This document shows, one piece after another, positions 23,118 through 35,314 of a DNA stretch of 64,000 nt. Numbering within the stretch: the stretch's first letter is position 1; each line of letters begins with the position of its first letter. The notes beneath the pieces are model-generated. The model searched no databases. It saw nothing but the letters and a program-made list of their open reading frames with translations, and was not told the origin of the DNA. A program made the translations under genes and the position numbers. The DNA comes from Venturia oleaginea (Eukaryota; Ascomycota; Dothideomycetes; Venturiales; Venturiaceae), in contig JABMLP010000002.1 in the NCBI GenBank assembly GCA_013176395.1, positions 1,240,001 through 1,304,000 on the forward strand, written 5' to 3'.

Positions 23118-25287
23118 ATGCCTTCTGCTGCGCCAACAAATGGCGCCGCTCAGCCTGACGTGCCAAACAGCAACGGAGAGTCGCACTCTGCCGACGACAA
23201 CATCCGCCGCTTTGCTGCTCCAAGCAGACCTTTGAGCCCTCCCGCTCCACACACACTTTTCCACAACAAGACAAGATGCTTCGTGTAGTAAGTACTCGCA
23301 GGAGCTCAATTGAGCAAAACATTGGACAAGCCTGACAACTTGTCCACAGCGGTCTGCAGCCAAAAGCCGTCCAGGGAATGTTGGATTTCGACTTCATCTG
23401 CAAGCGAAAGACTCCTTCCGTGGCAGGTATCATCTACACTTTCGGCGGTCAATTCGTCAGCAAGATGTGAGTTATGGTTGCAATGAGCTCCTGCATCGCG
23501 TATTGACAATCGTTCAGGTACTGGGGAACCAGCGAGACTCTCCTGCCAGTCTACCAGACCGTGGAGAAGGCTGTTGCCAAGCACCCCGATGTCGACACCG
23601 TAGTCAACTTTGCTTCTTCGCGAAGTGTCTACACCTCCACTATGGAGCTCATGGCGTTCCCTCAAATCCGATCCATTGCCATCATCGCTGAGGGTGTGCC
23701 AGAACGACGTGCCCGCGAGATTCTCCACATTGCCGAGAAGAAAGGTGTCACAATCATTGGTCCAGCGACTGTCGGTGGTATCAAGCCAGGCGCGTACAAA
23801 ATTGGTAACACTGGTGGTATGATGGACAACATCATCGCTTCCAAGCTCTACCGCCCAGGTTCAGTCGCATATGTCTCCAAGTCCGGAGGTATGTCCAACG
23901 AGCTGAACAACATTATCGCAAACACCACCGACGGTGTTTACGAGGGTGTCGCCATCGGTGGTGACAGATATCCCGGCACAACCTTCATCGACCATTTGCT
24001 GAGATACCAGGCGGATCCAAACATCAAGATTCTCCTACTTCTCGGTGAAGTCGGTGGTGTTGAGGAATACCGCGTCATTGAGGCCGTCAAGTCTGGCGTC
24101 ATCACAAAGCCAATCGTCGCATGGGCAATCGGTACCGTTGCTGGTATGTTGAAGACCGAGGTCCAGTTTGGTCACGCTGGTTCGTTCGCAAACTCTCAAC
24201 TTGAGACTGCCGTGTACAAGAACAAGGCCATGAGGGAAGCCGGTATTTTCGTGCCAGAGACCTTCGAAGAGATGCCAGAGCTCCTTGCTCGTGTCTACCA
24301 GAAGCTCGTCAAAGACGGCACCATCAAGCCAGCTGCTGAGCCGGTTGTGCCAAAGATCCCAATTGATTACGCTTGGGCCCAGGAACTCGGTCTCATCCGA
24401 AAACCTGCTGCTTTTATCTCCACAATCTCCGATGACCGTGGTCAAGAACTCCTCTATGCTGGTATGCCAATCTCCGATGTCTTCAAGGAGAACATCGGTA
24501 TCGGTGGTGTCATGTCTCTTCTGTGGTTCCGTCGTCGTCTCCCCGACTACGCCAGTCGCTTCCTGGAGATGGTTCTCATGTTGACTGCCGACCATGGTCC
24601 AGCTGTGTCCGGTGCCATGAACACCATCATCACCACTCGTGCTGGCAAGGACTTGATCTCATCTCTCGTCGCCGGTCTGCTCACTATCGGTTCCCGATTC
24701 GGTGGTGCTCTTGACGGCGCCGCTGATGAGTTCACCCGTGCCTACGACAAGGGTCTCAGCCCTCGTGATTTCGTTGACACCATGCGAAAGGAGAACAAGC
24801 TTATTCCAGGTATCGGACATCGCATCAAGTCGAGGAACAACCCCGATTTGCGTGTCGAGCTTGTGAAGGAATTCGTCAAGAAGAACTTCCCAAGCACCAA
24901 GCTCCTCGATTATGCCCTTGCTGTTGAGTCCGTAACGACCTCCAAGAAGGACAACTTGATTCTTAACGTCGACGGATGTATCGCTGTTTGCTTCGTTGAC
25001 TTGATGCGAAACTGTGGTGCTTTCTCACCCGAGGAGGCTGAGGACTACCTCAAGATGGGTGTCCTTAACGGTCTTTTCGTCCTCGGTCGTAGCATCGGTC
25101 TCATTGCACATTTCTTGGATCAAAAGAGACTGCGAACTGGTCTTTACAGACATCCTTGGGACGACAGTAAGTCCATAACACGCTCTGAAATTCCGCTACA
25201 CAAACTAACGACCTTACAGTCACCTACCTCCTCCCAACTCTTGCCGCCGGTGGTGCGCAAGAAGGCCGTGTGGAGGTCAGCATGTAA
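23118..25287 (+). CDS. acl1: ATP-citrate lyase subunit 1 (C-terminal CoA-ligase/citrate-synthase half)
   Basis: Large subunit of cytosolic ATP-citrate lyase. Exons 23118-23287, 23350-23466, 23518-25166 and 25220-25287 give 667 aa; introns are 62, 51 and 53 nt. After a low-complexity N-terminus ([20 protein letters not shown]) the succinyl-CoA-synthetase alpha-like part begins with [20 protein letters not shown]. The phosphohistidine loop is [15 protein letters not shown] with His 315 as the expected phosphorylated residue. The citrate-synthase-like half holds FIDHLLRYQ upstream and [40 protein letters not shown] and [20 protein letters not shown]. The end [12 protein letters not shown] is intact. 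Its gene partner acl2 lies head-to-head. Confidence 0.96.
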
Positions 25288-26920
25288 AGTTTCTTGGCGT
25301 GTCAGTTCTATGGAGTTTGTGTTTGGCAGGATACAGAAAGTGGGTTGGCTGGTACGCATTAAAGACGCTGGCTAGCTGGACTTTGTCCTAGTCTATAAGA
25401 GAGGGACAGGATGTCCGAAACTATATGGATGCATTGAGTGGACTTATGTGCTACGGTGGATATTAATGCTTTGAATGTCTTACCTGTTATAAACCCACCT
25501 AATTGATGAGTGCTGGAAGTTACGAAGCTGTGCATTTATCAGACTATTATTCTCCGTTAGAGGAGAAATGGCCGAACTATAAATCTAGGCCTTCAGGAAC
25601 GTGACGCCAGTAATACGCTCGGGATTCGAGTCGAGAATCCCCATCTCCTTCTGATTTCATATTTCAACCATCACCTACTCCATCGATAGAAAGATGATCC
25701 CGCCGAGGCTGCTTATCACCATTTCCATGTGGCCTGTCTTTGTCTCCTCCCGAGGTCTGACCTGGAGCATCACTCACCTCATCGGCCTTCCCTCACTGCG
25801 TCTCTCGATTTGGATCTCGGCAGCTCCTCGATAGCTCGGATAGTCTTACCAGCACCCAAGGGTTTTTGACAGCACCAGCATCGCCAATTCTGATTCTTCG
25901 TCATGGAGAATTGATCTGCTTTGGATGAAGAGAGTCTGTAGTCGTTGCTTCAGAAACGACGGGGGGGTTGCACCATCTCCATTACGACTCACAAGCGCAA
26001 AGAAGAGAGTGACTGTCGCATTGCTCACTGAGAATAGATTCGCTACTCGAGGTGTTGCCCTCAAGTCACAATGGGCCGGTACGAAGTGCTTGCAACTTTC
26101 ATTGTCTGGAATTCACAGCATCACCGTACGCGTGATATGAGCTTTATAAGATCAGATATATTGAAATCAATATCCATGATATGATGCTTCACGATAAACT
26201 AGGCTTTCCCTTGGCTATTGGCGTCACGACAGGAATAGCGGTCATTTCGGGTCCATATTGGCTTGATGCACTTTCCAGTAAACACTGGACTACTCTGGAG
26301 AAGAGACATCACGTTAATTTAACATCTCCTATCCATACCCAGTTACAAAGTTCAGCCTGAGTAGTGTGGGATGCTCTGCTGAACACGAGTATAGGTGCGA
26401 CATCATTCAGCCATTTGGCAAGTTCTTGGAAACCGCAAGAGATTCATTGTTGGTGGTTACTTTCTTGCAATGGAGGAGACCGATCATGCCCATGAAATCT
26501 TCCAACGCGAATGCACCCGTTCACGTATTCTTCGAATCAGATCCAGCTCCGAAGACGAAGATTTGGATCTCTCATCTTCACCCGATGCCCACAACCTCCA
26601 CAGTGTATGCCCAGATATCTCGTGCGCAGTTGTCATACTGGTATTTCATGGCTGTTTCTGACACAAGAGGCATATGTGTTCGCAAGTCATACAAGGCCCA
26701 ACAAGGCTGACACCTCACTCCTCTTAACCCGAGCTCTAGTATCTACGCTTTCTTCTCCCGGACGTCTTACACCTAACTTCTGTTGTTCTCTGATTCATTT
26801 CTTACCAATGACCATCACGTCCACCGATATCAGTGTCACCCCCATCCGCCCACTCTCGATCCTTTCAGCCCTACCAAGATACCCACCACGACAATGGCAG
26901 ACACGAAATAGGTGGCATTA
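25288..26920. other. Intergenic region upstream of kinase gene
   Basis: acl1 3' UTR, then 1.5 kb with no gene I can support. A frame at about 26470-26606 (MEETDHAHEIFQRECTRSRI, then an acidic serine run) has coding-like composition and ends near a GTATGC, so it could be an exon of a lost or unrecognised gene. No homologous motif was seen. Confidence 0.4.
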
Positions 26921-29133
26921 ATGCTCCAACGCATCAATTCTCAGGATCAGGATACATATTTGAAAGAAGGTGGCCTCATGACAGAACACAACGGCATAGA
27001 TTGGTGTGGATGTGGCGATTCTTACGTGGATTTTGAGAGAAATGAGACCTTGCCTCTTCGCCAAGGCAGGGTCTTGGGCTATGGTGATAGTGGGGCTGTA
27101 CACTTGACAGAGTGCTAAGGGGGACGCTCGGTGGCATGGAAGAAAGTCTTTTGCCCCCGTGGAATAAGTCAGGCGGAAAGGAGAGAAATTACGGTCTTGA
27201 AGCGTATCAGCCACAAGCATATAATTCAGTTGGTTGGGATTTATACGCACATACCATGCCTGGGACTCCTCCTCTGGCCCGTAGCCACTACTGATCTAGC
27301 GAACTTTCTGGATGAGGTAGATGGTTTCACAACGCATCAGGCCATGTCTACCTCGAGTTCTGATGCAAAGGACCAGGCGAAACATCTTATCAAAGTGGTA
27401 GGTACTGGAACTCCAGCAAGCTTTCTGCGTCATTGCATTGGCTGTCTCGCAGGTGCGGTTGCATATTTACACACGAACTCCGTGCGACACAAAGACCTAA
27501 AGCCAGCGGATATACTACTATACCCTAACGGTCTTCGATTAACCGACTTCGGCACCGCTACCGATTTCACGAATTTCAGTCGAAGCGCCACCGAAAGAGG
27601 CGATCGCGGTACTCCTAAATACTTCTCACCTGAGACGTCCGCCTTCGAACCATGCAATCGTGCTTCGGACATATTTTCTTTGGGTTGTGTTTTCCTTGAG
27701 ATACTTGCAGTGGCGAATGCATATCCATTAGAGAAGCTGAAAAAGAGCAGGCCGCACAAAGACTGTTCTTTCCACACCATTATGGACGAGGTCCAGAAAT
27801 GGATACGGATGGTGGTGTTCAAAGATTGGGACAACCCTTTAATGAAGGAGATCGGATTGATGCTTCATGCAGTGCCCAGCTCACGCCCCACTATTGAAGA
27901 CATCCAACATCGACTGGAATATATTGATATGCTCTCTTCGACTTCGTCGCACTCAACGTATCTTTCGAGTTGCTGTAAATCCAATCACTACACCCTACAG
28001 GAAGACAAATCCTCGAGCGCGACCGCCATTGATTTCGACCTCAAGATGGGTGACATGCTCGTACACCCTTCATGGCGAATAACGATCATGCCGAAAGATA
28101 GCGAGTTTGTCCAACGTGTCAGATCTATGCCTGTATGTATTTCATTGTGGACTTATGAAGGTCAATTAATTCGAATTCTCGCATATAGCAGGACCTCGGA
28201 GAAAGACACACGGTGACACGTTTTCCGTTCGAAGCCGATAGACCAACCGCATTCTCCAAACTATCTCGCCAGGCCAGTATTCTAGAAATGGAGCTTCTGT
28301 CCTTGTCTCCTCCCACAAGAGACACACTCTATCAATATTATGATCTAGTAAGGGCAAATATCGTATCCCTCTTCGTGGTATCGTTATGACATCGATAGCC
28401 GCCATTAGTAGACTTAGTTGCGCTCGAGGCTACATTCAGAGCATTTAAAAACGAGTATGAAGAAGGACCTTCACTGCGGCGCAGCCAACAAACGACGAAG
28501 AGTGATTCGCTTCTCTCTGGGGAAGAAAGACATGCCATCCGACAATTCTTGGATCAGCTGGGGGGCTGCAATCATAATACACACTTTGATGTACTTCTGG
28601 TTACCATGGATCGACCCAAGGAGCTTCCAAAACTCGCCCTCGTCGTTACGCAAGCATTGTCCTCAAAGCTGGAAAAGTCAACAGAGTCCAATGACAGCCT
28701 TCAATGTCTGAAAGCTGGAAACACTGAGCATGACGCCGATGCGCAGTCAGACTCCAGAGACTCCGAACTGAATCCTATACTTGGCAGCCAGCAGGGTACT
28801 CTGAATACGCCCTCACGAAACAGTGTTTTGCCCAGTCACAGCGACCGCACCTTCATTCGAAAGGTCAAGAGCTCGCTCGACTTGTCACATGGCCCTTCAG
28901 GTGTTCGGTATGCAGGATTTGGATGGGGAGGTGAAATTATCGTAACATGCCACAATTTTGGAAATGGCCCATTTGCGAGAAGTTCTGGTCCAACGCGTGT
29001 AAACTGTGGGCACGAGTGGAAGCACTGTGGTTGTTATGAAGTGAGAGAGAGGTGTAATTGGCAGCTCTTGTATGACCTTGATGATCCAATAATGCGAGAA
29101 ATGGAGAAAGATTGTCCCAGGTTTTATGTTTGA
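26921..29133 (+). pseudogene. Serine/threonine protein kinase-domain gene in decay
   Basis: Fungal kinase-domain protein with an additional C-terminal region. From Met 26921 (MLQRINSQDQDT) the glycine loop reads VLGYGDSGAVHL, then TAA at 27116-27118 interrupts just before the Lys strand SVAWKKVFC, in the same frame. The catalytic loop is VRHKDLKPADILLYPNG, with Asp where the metal-binding Asn is expected; TDFGTA and GTPKYFSPE follow. Exon A ends at 28132; a 56-nt intron leads to exon B 28189-28347, whose frame is continuous. The next GT-AG intron (28348-28408) does not keep frame with the long tail (28409-29133, FGWGGEIIVTCHNFGNG and a Cys/His-containing end). Two to three lesions suggest a recent pseudogene; an alternative structure cannot be excluded. 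Confidence 0.7.
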
Positions 29134-29199
29134 TGTGCCGGAATGAACTAAGCGTATACCCTACATTATTATCATTTCCTCACACCTCTAGTAGTTGAA

Positions 29200-29299
29200 G
29201 GGCAATTGGTCTAGTGGTATGATTTCCCCTTAGCAATTAGATCATAGCAGGATTGATTGAGGATGGGGAAGGTCCTGGGTTCAATTCCCAGAATGTCCA
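29200..29299 (+). tRNA. tRNA-Ala(AGC) with intron
   Basis: A 100-nt gene folds as a tRNA. Acceptor GGGCAAT pairs with AATGTCC (one A-A mismatch at 6-67), includes the G3-U70 pair diagnostic of tRNA-Ala, and has discriminator A73. The D-arm lies in TGGTCTAGTGGTATGAT. Anticodon stem is TCCCC/GGGGA with loop TTAGCA..T, so the anticodon is AGC (29232-29234). An intron of about 28 nt (29236-29263) sits at the canonical 37/38 position. The T-arm is CTGGG-TTCAATT-CCCAG. A run of five T at 29305-29309 is the Pol III terminator. Confidence 0.88.
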
Positions 29300-29304
29300 T
29301 CAAA

Positions 29305-29309
29305 TTTTT
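29305..29309 (+). terminator. RNA polymerase III terminator of tRNA-Ala
   Basis: TTTTT run 6 nt after the discriminator base of the tRNA. Confidence 0.75.
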
Positions 29310-31319
29310 CCTTTTGTAATTTTGTGATGTGTGGGAATTCTTTGCGCCAGGGCTGGCTGGATGCCGATGAGGTCTTTTTTCGGCGCACGACGATCTCCCG
29401 GTAGGGTTGAAAATTCATTCACTGTACTACAATTTTTCTTTATAACATCGACAGATCGTCCAGGTTGGGGTTGATTTGGTATTATGCTGGAATGCTATGC
29501 TAGTGATTGTCGAGTCTTTTCATCTCTATTTTTTGAGAGAGATTCTTTCTGATTTATTTGATTCGGCTTTTTTATTGTTCATTCATTTGTTCATATGCGT
29601 CTTTTTCTTCATCCCGTTTCCATTGAAAGGAAAAGGAATTGGCTGGGATAGTGCCGCCTTAGGGATTCTCTGGGAAGAAAATGACATTGTCAAAACCAGG
29701 TGGAAGTCAGGTGTAGGACAAGATTACTGTTATAAGTAGATAAACTAGAAACTCCAGCCGTTCCCATCCTTATAGAAATTCCAGCTTCAAGATGATTTTG
29801 CTTACATAGTATGTACTTCAAGCGGTACTCGGCAGCAGCCCCGCGGACATGTTTGTTCATGACAAAAGCGCATACGCGGTCGACCTACGAGTTGCAGAGG
29901 CTCAGGCTCTCTTGAACTCTAATACGGAGAAAAACGACTTGCTGTTGGCGATCTTGGTAAATACGAAGATCTGTAAGCACGATGACCATCGACTCTTTTG
30001 CCAAATCAGAGAATAATGACATTGATACCGACTTGGCGAAAATGCCAACTTGCAGCGCCATATTCGTCCCCGATTCGGATGGTGAAGAGAACCCCTGACC
30101 GCGTCGTAATACCGTATTGTCACTTTGCCCAAAGCTTGTTGTAATGACATTGCTGCAATATACTGGACAGGAGAATGTATGATGGGTGGCTGGGTGCCAT
30201 ATATATTCGATATCAAAATCCTTCATTCAAAACGCGGACTCATCCCCGTATGCGAACGTTTCAGCCAAAACACCACTGCGGAATGTGTTCAGATTCAGTT
30301 TACGAATACGTCCTAGGCGACGTCGTTTGGTGAATGGAATCGAGATGAGAAAAGAAGAACTGTGGATCTCCGCGGTTAAGAGGAACGAACACTTTTGCAT
30401 ACCGCTACACCCAGATTAATTCTTATTCTTCAGCGTAGATATCTCAGTAAGTATACGAGTGCCTTATAAGATCTTAATATAAACCTTGCGGAGGGATAGA
30501 TCTTTACTTTCTAGGAGTTAAGCTTCTAGGCATGCCAAAACCGGCTAGCCCTTGCGCGCCGGTTCCACCTGCAAAGTCTCCGTTCCACAAAGCACGTCCT
30601 TTTCGACACGTCGCCTGTGAAAAACACCAGCTTCCGATCAAAACATCCACTAGAAACAGCTATGATGTAGAGATGAGTCACGACTCGTTCAAAAGGTTTT
30701 CATTCATAACGGGACATCAAAGCTTTACGAACGAAAAATGCCCAAATCCAATCCATCCAATGGCATCCTGTTCCTTAGCCCCGTCATGTTTTCCCCCATC
30801 CATTTCCCTTAGCAATACCGATGAGTTTTCCTTATCCCCTGTACCGATGCCTATACAATTCCGCGATCACTCCTCTGTCCAAGCCATGGAGGATATAATA
30901 AGATGGAAGAAATCCCCAAGCGCGAGCCCGACAAAAATCCTTTCATCATACAATCTCTTCCTTTCCCAAATCCATCGAGTTCCATCTATCCCCTTATTTC
31001 CATCAAACAAGCCCAGCAGGGTAGAAGAAGAACAGCAAAAAAGAGCCAAGGAAAAGATACGCAATCATAAAAACCCAAACACCTCAAAAGCCAAAAGGAG
31101 ACAAGGAGTGTGTGCAAGGAAAACGACACCTTCTCTCATCCACGCCCGAACCGATTAGACACAAAATTCCAGCATAAGCCACACGCATTCTACATGTTAC
31201 ACAGTTTCGAGGCCATAACATACCAGCCCATCCACCCATATCACCACACCGCATAGGGTCGATATATTATGCCCAATTCATCACCTCACCAATCAGGACT
31301 AATCCCGCACACCGCCTAA
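29310..31319. other. Intergenic region and HMG gene 3' flank
   Basis: About 2 kb with no supported gene. An open frame at 30532-31158 is low-complexity (P/S/K-rich) and shows no conserved motif; it lies in what is probably the long 3' UTR/flank of the HMG gene. No repeat recognised. Confidence 0.45.
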
Positions 31320-31674
31320 TTACAAAGAAACCTGACTCCTCGTACTGGCTCTCTTCCCCCCATTCCAGAAACTCTCAAACCCAGACCCCGGCGTCTCACT
31401 ATGCATCCCAAACAGCGATTGTGAATGCTGTTCACCAAATATTCCCCCATGATGCGAACTCACCACGCTAAACCCAGCAGGCAGTGGCATATCCGTGTCA
31501 ACGCGGAAACCAGGATTGTAAACCATGCTGCCATCGGGCTGGATGTATTGGTCACAGAGCATTGGATCTATGAGAAAGGATTCGCTGCGGGGTAGACCGA
31601 TGACTTTGTTTTTTTCGTTGCCTAGGTTGTCAAAAGGGTAGTCTGCATTGTCAATGGCGGTATGTTGAAGCATC

Positions 31675-31705
<31 letters not shown>

Positions 31706-32946
31706 GATAGTATGGATGGGCGTATGGGCCTGACTGGTGTATCGAGTGAGAAGTCTGGTAGGTAGGGATTGGCTGTTGATAAGAATACTGCTGCTGATGG
31801 TGCTGTTCTTGGGAATAGCTGTCATAAGCATGCGTCGTTTGAAAGCTTTGTGCGTTCTGGGCATCCCCCAAGTTCGCACGGGCAGGATATCCAGCATCCC
31901 GTCCCGGACGTCTGACCTGCTTAGCCCTCGTACGGTGAGTAGCTTCCCAGTCTGCATCTTCGTCGTTGACGTCGCTAGGTTCGCTGTCGTCATCGGAATC
32001 AACCTCCCTGCGTTTGAAGTTCTTCCCAGCAGCCCCCGGCTTCGCGGGTGAGAATTTGTAACCCGGATGAGCCATCTTATGGTTGATGCGTTCAATCTTG
32101 GCCAACTCGTTGTAGAAGTCGCGAACTTCTAGCGGTTCGAGAGGCCAGCTTTCGCCAGAAACGGATGACACAACTTGATGATTGTTGCCCACGCACCAAA
32201 CCTTTGTTCTTTCCGAGTATGCGGATCGATACAGCATAAACGAGTTCATGGGACGGGTGATGTATCCATTTCTTCTCTCCGTCTCCTTTATCCTTTCGGA
32301 TCTGGGTCGGTTGACCCAAGCCTGCATGTCACGAACGGAGACACTGACCATGTCCTTGGTCAGCACACTCAACGGAGCCGTCAGCGTGGGAGTCTTCTTG
32401 GCTTTTGCGGCTTTCTTCTTGGTGACTCTGGGGGGCGTCAAGCGACGAGAGCTGCAGGCTGGGGAGTCCGTCCGGAGACGGACTGATCTCGTTCGACGTG
32501 CCGAGTCTCCATGTGTCGAGAGAGGTGTCGGTGGTGAGGGCACCGCTGGCTGCATATACTGTATCACTGATTACCGGCTGTAGATCAAAGCACGCATGAA
32601 AGGACTTACTGGCGACCCTGCGTGGGATTGGTGGCTTTCATTCGGATAGTAGGTCGGAGAAGGTTGCCCGTACTGGCTCTACCATTTGGTTAGCAATGCG
32701 CGCCGATGGAAATCAGTTTGAACGTGCGTTTTGGATGCCCAGACCCACAGACTGACGGTGGTCTGGATAAGAGTCACCATACTGGTGGCGAACATAACCG
32801 ACGTGCTCCATGCTGGGTGAAGGGTACAAGGCAGCGTCTTTGTTGGATGGTTCGTCTTGGAGCAACTGGCGCAAGTCGTGCTCTAGACGTTCAATCGGAG
32901 GTGGGGTGGGCATCGCGTTTGTTGTCAGCCCACTCTTGAAAGACAT
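31320..32946 (-). CDS. HMG-box transcription factor (MATA_HMG-type), polyQ
   Basis: DNA-binding nuclear regulator with one HMG box. Exons 32749-32946, 32610-32678 and 31320-32558 join in frame to 501 aa; introns are 70 and 51 nt, with donors GTGGGT and GTAAGT. The start MSFKSGLTTNAMPTPPPIER is followed by a Pro/Ser/His-rich segment. A Lys-rich stretch (TKKKAAKAKKT) precedes the box: GYITRPMNSFMLYRSAYSER, then NNHQVVSSVSGESW and the third-helix region EVRDFYNELAKIERINHKMA. NSFMLYR is the hallmark of the MATA_HMG/Ste11-like subgroup. Downstream are an acidic segment and a polyglutamine run encoded by CAA repeats. The lack of an alpha-box neighbour or apn2/sla2 flanks argues against the mating-type locus itself. 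Confidence 0.88.
31675..31706 (-). repeat. CAA trinucleotide microsatellite coding polyQ in the HMG factor
   Basis: About ten CAA codons on the minus strand (GTT repeats on +), giving an eleven-residue Gln run. Length variation between strains is likely. Confidence 0.85.
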
Positions 32947-34556
32947 TACCGTGGCTGTAGCTGGCCTTGACGGGAAGCAGCCGGGATTTTACAGCAACGA
33001 GGTCTCAGATAATCCAAGCGACGGCAATCAACTGACTGCCGGAATGAAGTGCAGAGGGAGTCTATGATTGGCTTTCGAAAAAAGAAGCTTCTTATCCGGG
33101 GTTAGCTTGGGAAATAAGGCTTGTACAAGAAGTTTGCGGCGTCGCTTATCAAAGAAAGGACATGAACGAACCGTTGCAAGTAGCCGCTGTCAAAGACGGG
33201 TACAAACTGGGTGAGCTGGGTGAGATGGTGCAGCTATGCGGTCCAAACAGCAATGTTGTGGAAATAGCGGTACCTGAGGATGGATAACTTGTCAAGTAAA
33301 GAGAGTCAAGTAAAGAAAAGAGCTTGTGGGTATTTGTAGCCAAGGAGGGGCAAATATGCAGGACGGGTTCAGCTGTAGGTGAGTGCCTTGGTTGATTTTG
33401 TTTGTCTTGTGGGGAGGATTGACGCATCCGGACAGTTATGGAAGCTTCAAACGGGAATCGGCCGAGGGGAGGGATGAAATATTCAAGAGTGAAGATTCGA
33501 GAAGTGGCATCTGATTTCAGGACCGGCTCGCTATAGATGTGTCTTTTCGTTTCCAAGAATCCATCTCCAAGACAGTGACACAACAGAGCCAAATGGAGAG
33601 CTTACGAAGGCGTTGCACTCACCTTCTGATGTCAGGGGAGTGACGTTGCAGACAGCATTGCGTTCTGTGAATGGAGCTGAAGAGAATGTGTAGCACAAAT
33701 CCCCAGGCGCATTCCAGGATGGCCTGGTGCCGGATTGAGACACGCACCACCAACCAGATGGTGAATGCTTGGCTGGCCTTCATAAATACCACGCTAGGAC
33801 CCATGGCAACAAACGCGGCGATGCTGGTTGATTGCCGGAGGAAAATGAGATGATGCATGTTGAGCGACGGCTGGCTGCATGAAGCACGGCTAGGAACGAG
33901 GCTGAGATGGGTGGATGATTGCTGGATGCTGGATGATTGCAGGATGATTGCTGGATGATTGCTGGATGATTGCTGGATGATTGCTGGACTACTGGTGACT
34001 ACTAGAAAGGGTGGATGACTTGGATGACTTGATGACTTGATGACTTGGAGGACTACTACATGACTACTGGAGGACTACTAGAAGGTGTACATGACTGCCA
34101 GAAGGTGTGTGAGGTGATGAATCGGCAGGAATCCTTCCCGGCAACCTCAGTCGATCCGTCTCGGTTGGAATGAAGCTAGCATGGCCTGTGCAACGTCCCG
34201 TTACTCCAGCCAAACGCACACGCGAGCAGCCCGGTATCTGGTAGCGTGCATGATTGGCCATGTCTTAGATCTGCGCTAGAGCAGAGCCAGAGCCAGAGCA
34301 CCGGGTAATCGGGTAGTACTGAACAGCCAGCCTAGGTCATCGACGGCGACGACGTGTTTCATTGTGAATCCACCTACATTGTTGTCGTATACTCGAGTCG
34401 AGACGTGGGACAGCAATATCACTGATAGAACCAAGGTTAGCCACTAGCCGGGTGCCAATCCTATTGGTTGTACAATCGTGAACTCAACCATGCATTTCCG
34501 AATTAAACTTCAAATTGAACGAACCACCACCTCTATCACAATCTCAACCACTCAAA
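32947..34556. promoter_or_regulatory. Long divergent intergenic region between HMG factor and psf1
   Basis: 1.6 kb upstream of both genes. No supported gene. The central part holds a minisatellite (separate entry). Long 5' regions are common for regulatory genes such as HMG factors; no specific sites assigned. Confidence 0.5.
33910..34095 (+). repeat. GGATGATTGCT minisatellite with degenerate GGATGACTT flank
   Basis: GCTGGATGATT units repeat about seven times from 33910 to 33988, grading into GGATGACTT and GACTTGATGACTT units and then GGAGGACTACTA units to about 34095. Unit lengths are 9-12 bp. Confidence 0.8.
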
Positions 34557-35314
34557 ATGTATGGCGACGCGTCTGCAAAACTGATCCACCACGCCAAGCG
34601 CACTCAAACTCTCCCGACTCTCCCTCCTTACCCTACCGAGCTCGTCACCACCATAACCCGTGAAGTCATAGCCCTTGACAACTCCGTCTCCAACCTCCTC
34701 GCCCCGTTCGGTGGTTCCTTCAATCCCACCCAAGACTCTGGCATTGCCACCCAGCTCCTCGTGGATTACATGTGTATGCGCCGAAACAAACGCTGTCTGC
34801 TGGCCTACCATCGCGTCCGCACACAACGGATCGAGGAGAGCATCTGGAAGGGCGTTGATATTCTCAATCCACAACCTGAAGGTGGACATGGTCGAGGCGC
34901 GAGTGGCCCCGGTGCTGGGGCGGAGGCAAGAGCAGAAGAGGCCGGCAGCAATCTGAGCCCAGAGGAGGAGGAATATGCCAGGCTATACGCAGGCCTACTC
35001 GCTGCTTACAAGGGGAAATGGACTGATGTAGATCTCACTGGAAGTCTGGATCCACCGAGGGATCTCTTCATCGACGTGAGGGTGCTGAAGGATGCTGGTG
35101 AGATTCAGACCGAGTACGGGTATGTGCACGCTTTCCCACTCCTTCACCTGATACACAAGAGTGTTGGTTTACAGTACAAGTCTCTTGATTGGGCACCTGC
35201 TAACTAGGCATTCATTACAGTGCAATCACCTTGACCAAAAACAGCCAGTTCTATGTTCGGCAAGGCGATGTGGAACGCTTGATCGCGCAAGGCTATCTCC
35301 AGAAATTGAATTGA
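34557..35314 (+). CDS. psf1: GINS complex subunit Psf1
   Basis: Subunit of GINS, which with Cdc45 and Mcm2-7 forms the replicative helicase. Exons 34557-35119 and 35221-35314 join to 218 aa across a 101-nt intron (GTATGT...CATTACAG, branch TGCTAAC). N-terminus MYGDASAKLIHHAKRTQTLP followed by PPYPTELVTTITREV is the family signature, and MCMRRNKRCLLAYHRVRTQR is the conserved Psf1 core helix. The C-terminal B-domain begins DLTGSLDPPRDLFIDVRVLK and ends AITLTKNSQFYVRQGDVE then QGYLQKLN. A Gly/Ala/Glu-rich linker (residues about 115-145) is longer than in yeast. Length matches the family. Confidence 0.95.

Noticed and set aside
30532..31158. 208-codon open frame after the tRNA
   Set aside because: Low-complexity, no motif, no splice logic, and located where the HMG gene's 3' UTR is expected.
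31320..32946. Mating-type locus (HMG idiomorph)
   Set aside because: The box is MATA_HMG-like, but length, polyQ tail and neighbours (psf1, stomatin-like) do not fit MAT1-2 flanked by apn2/sla2.
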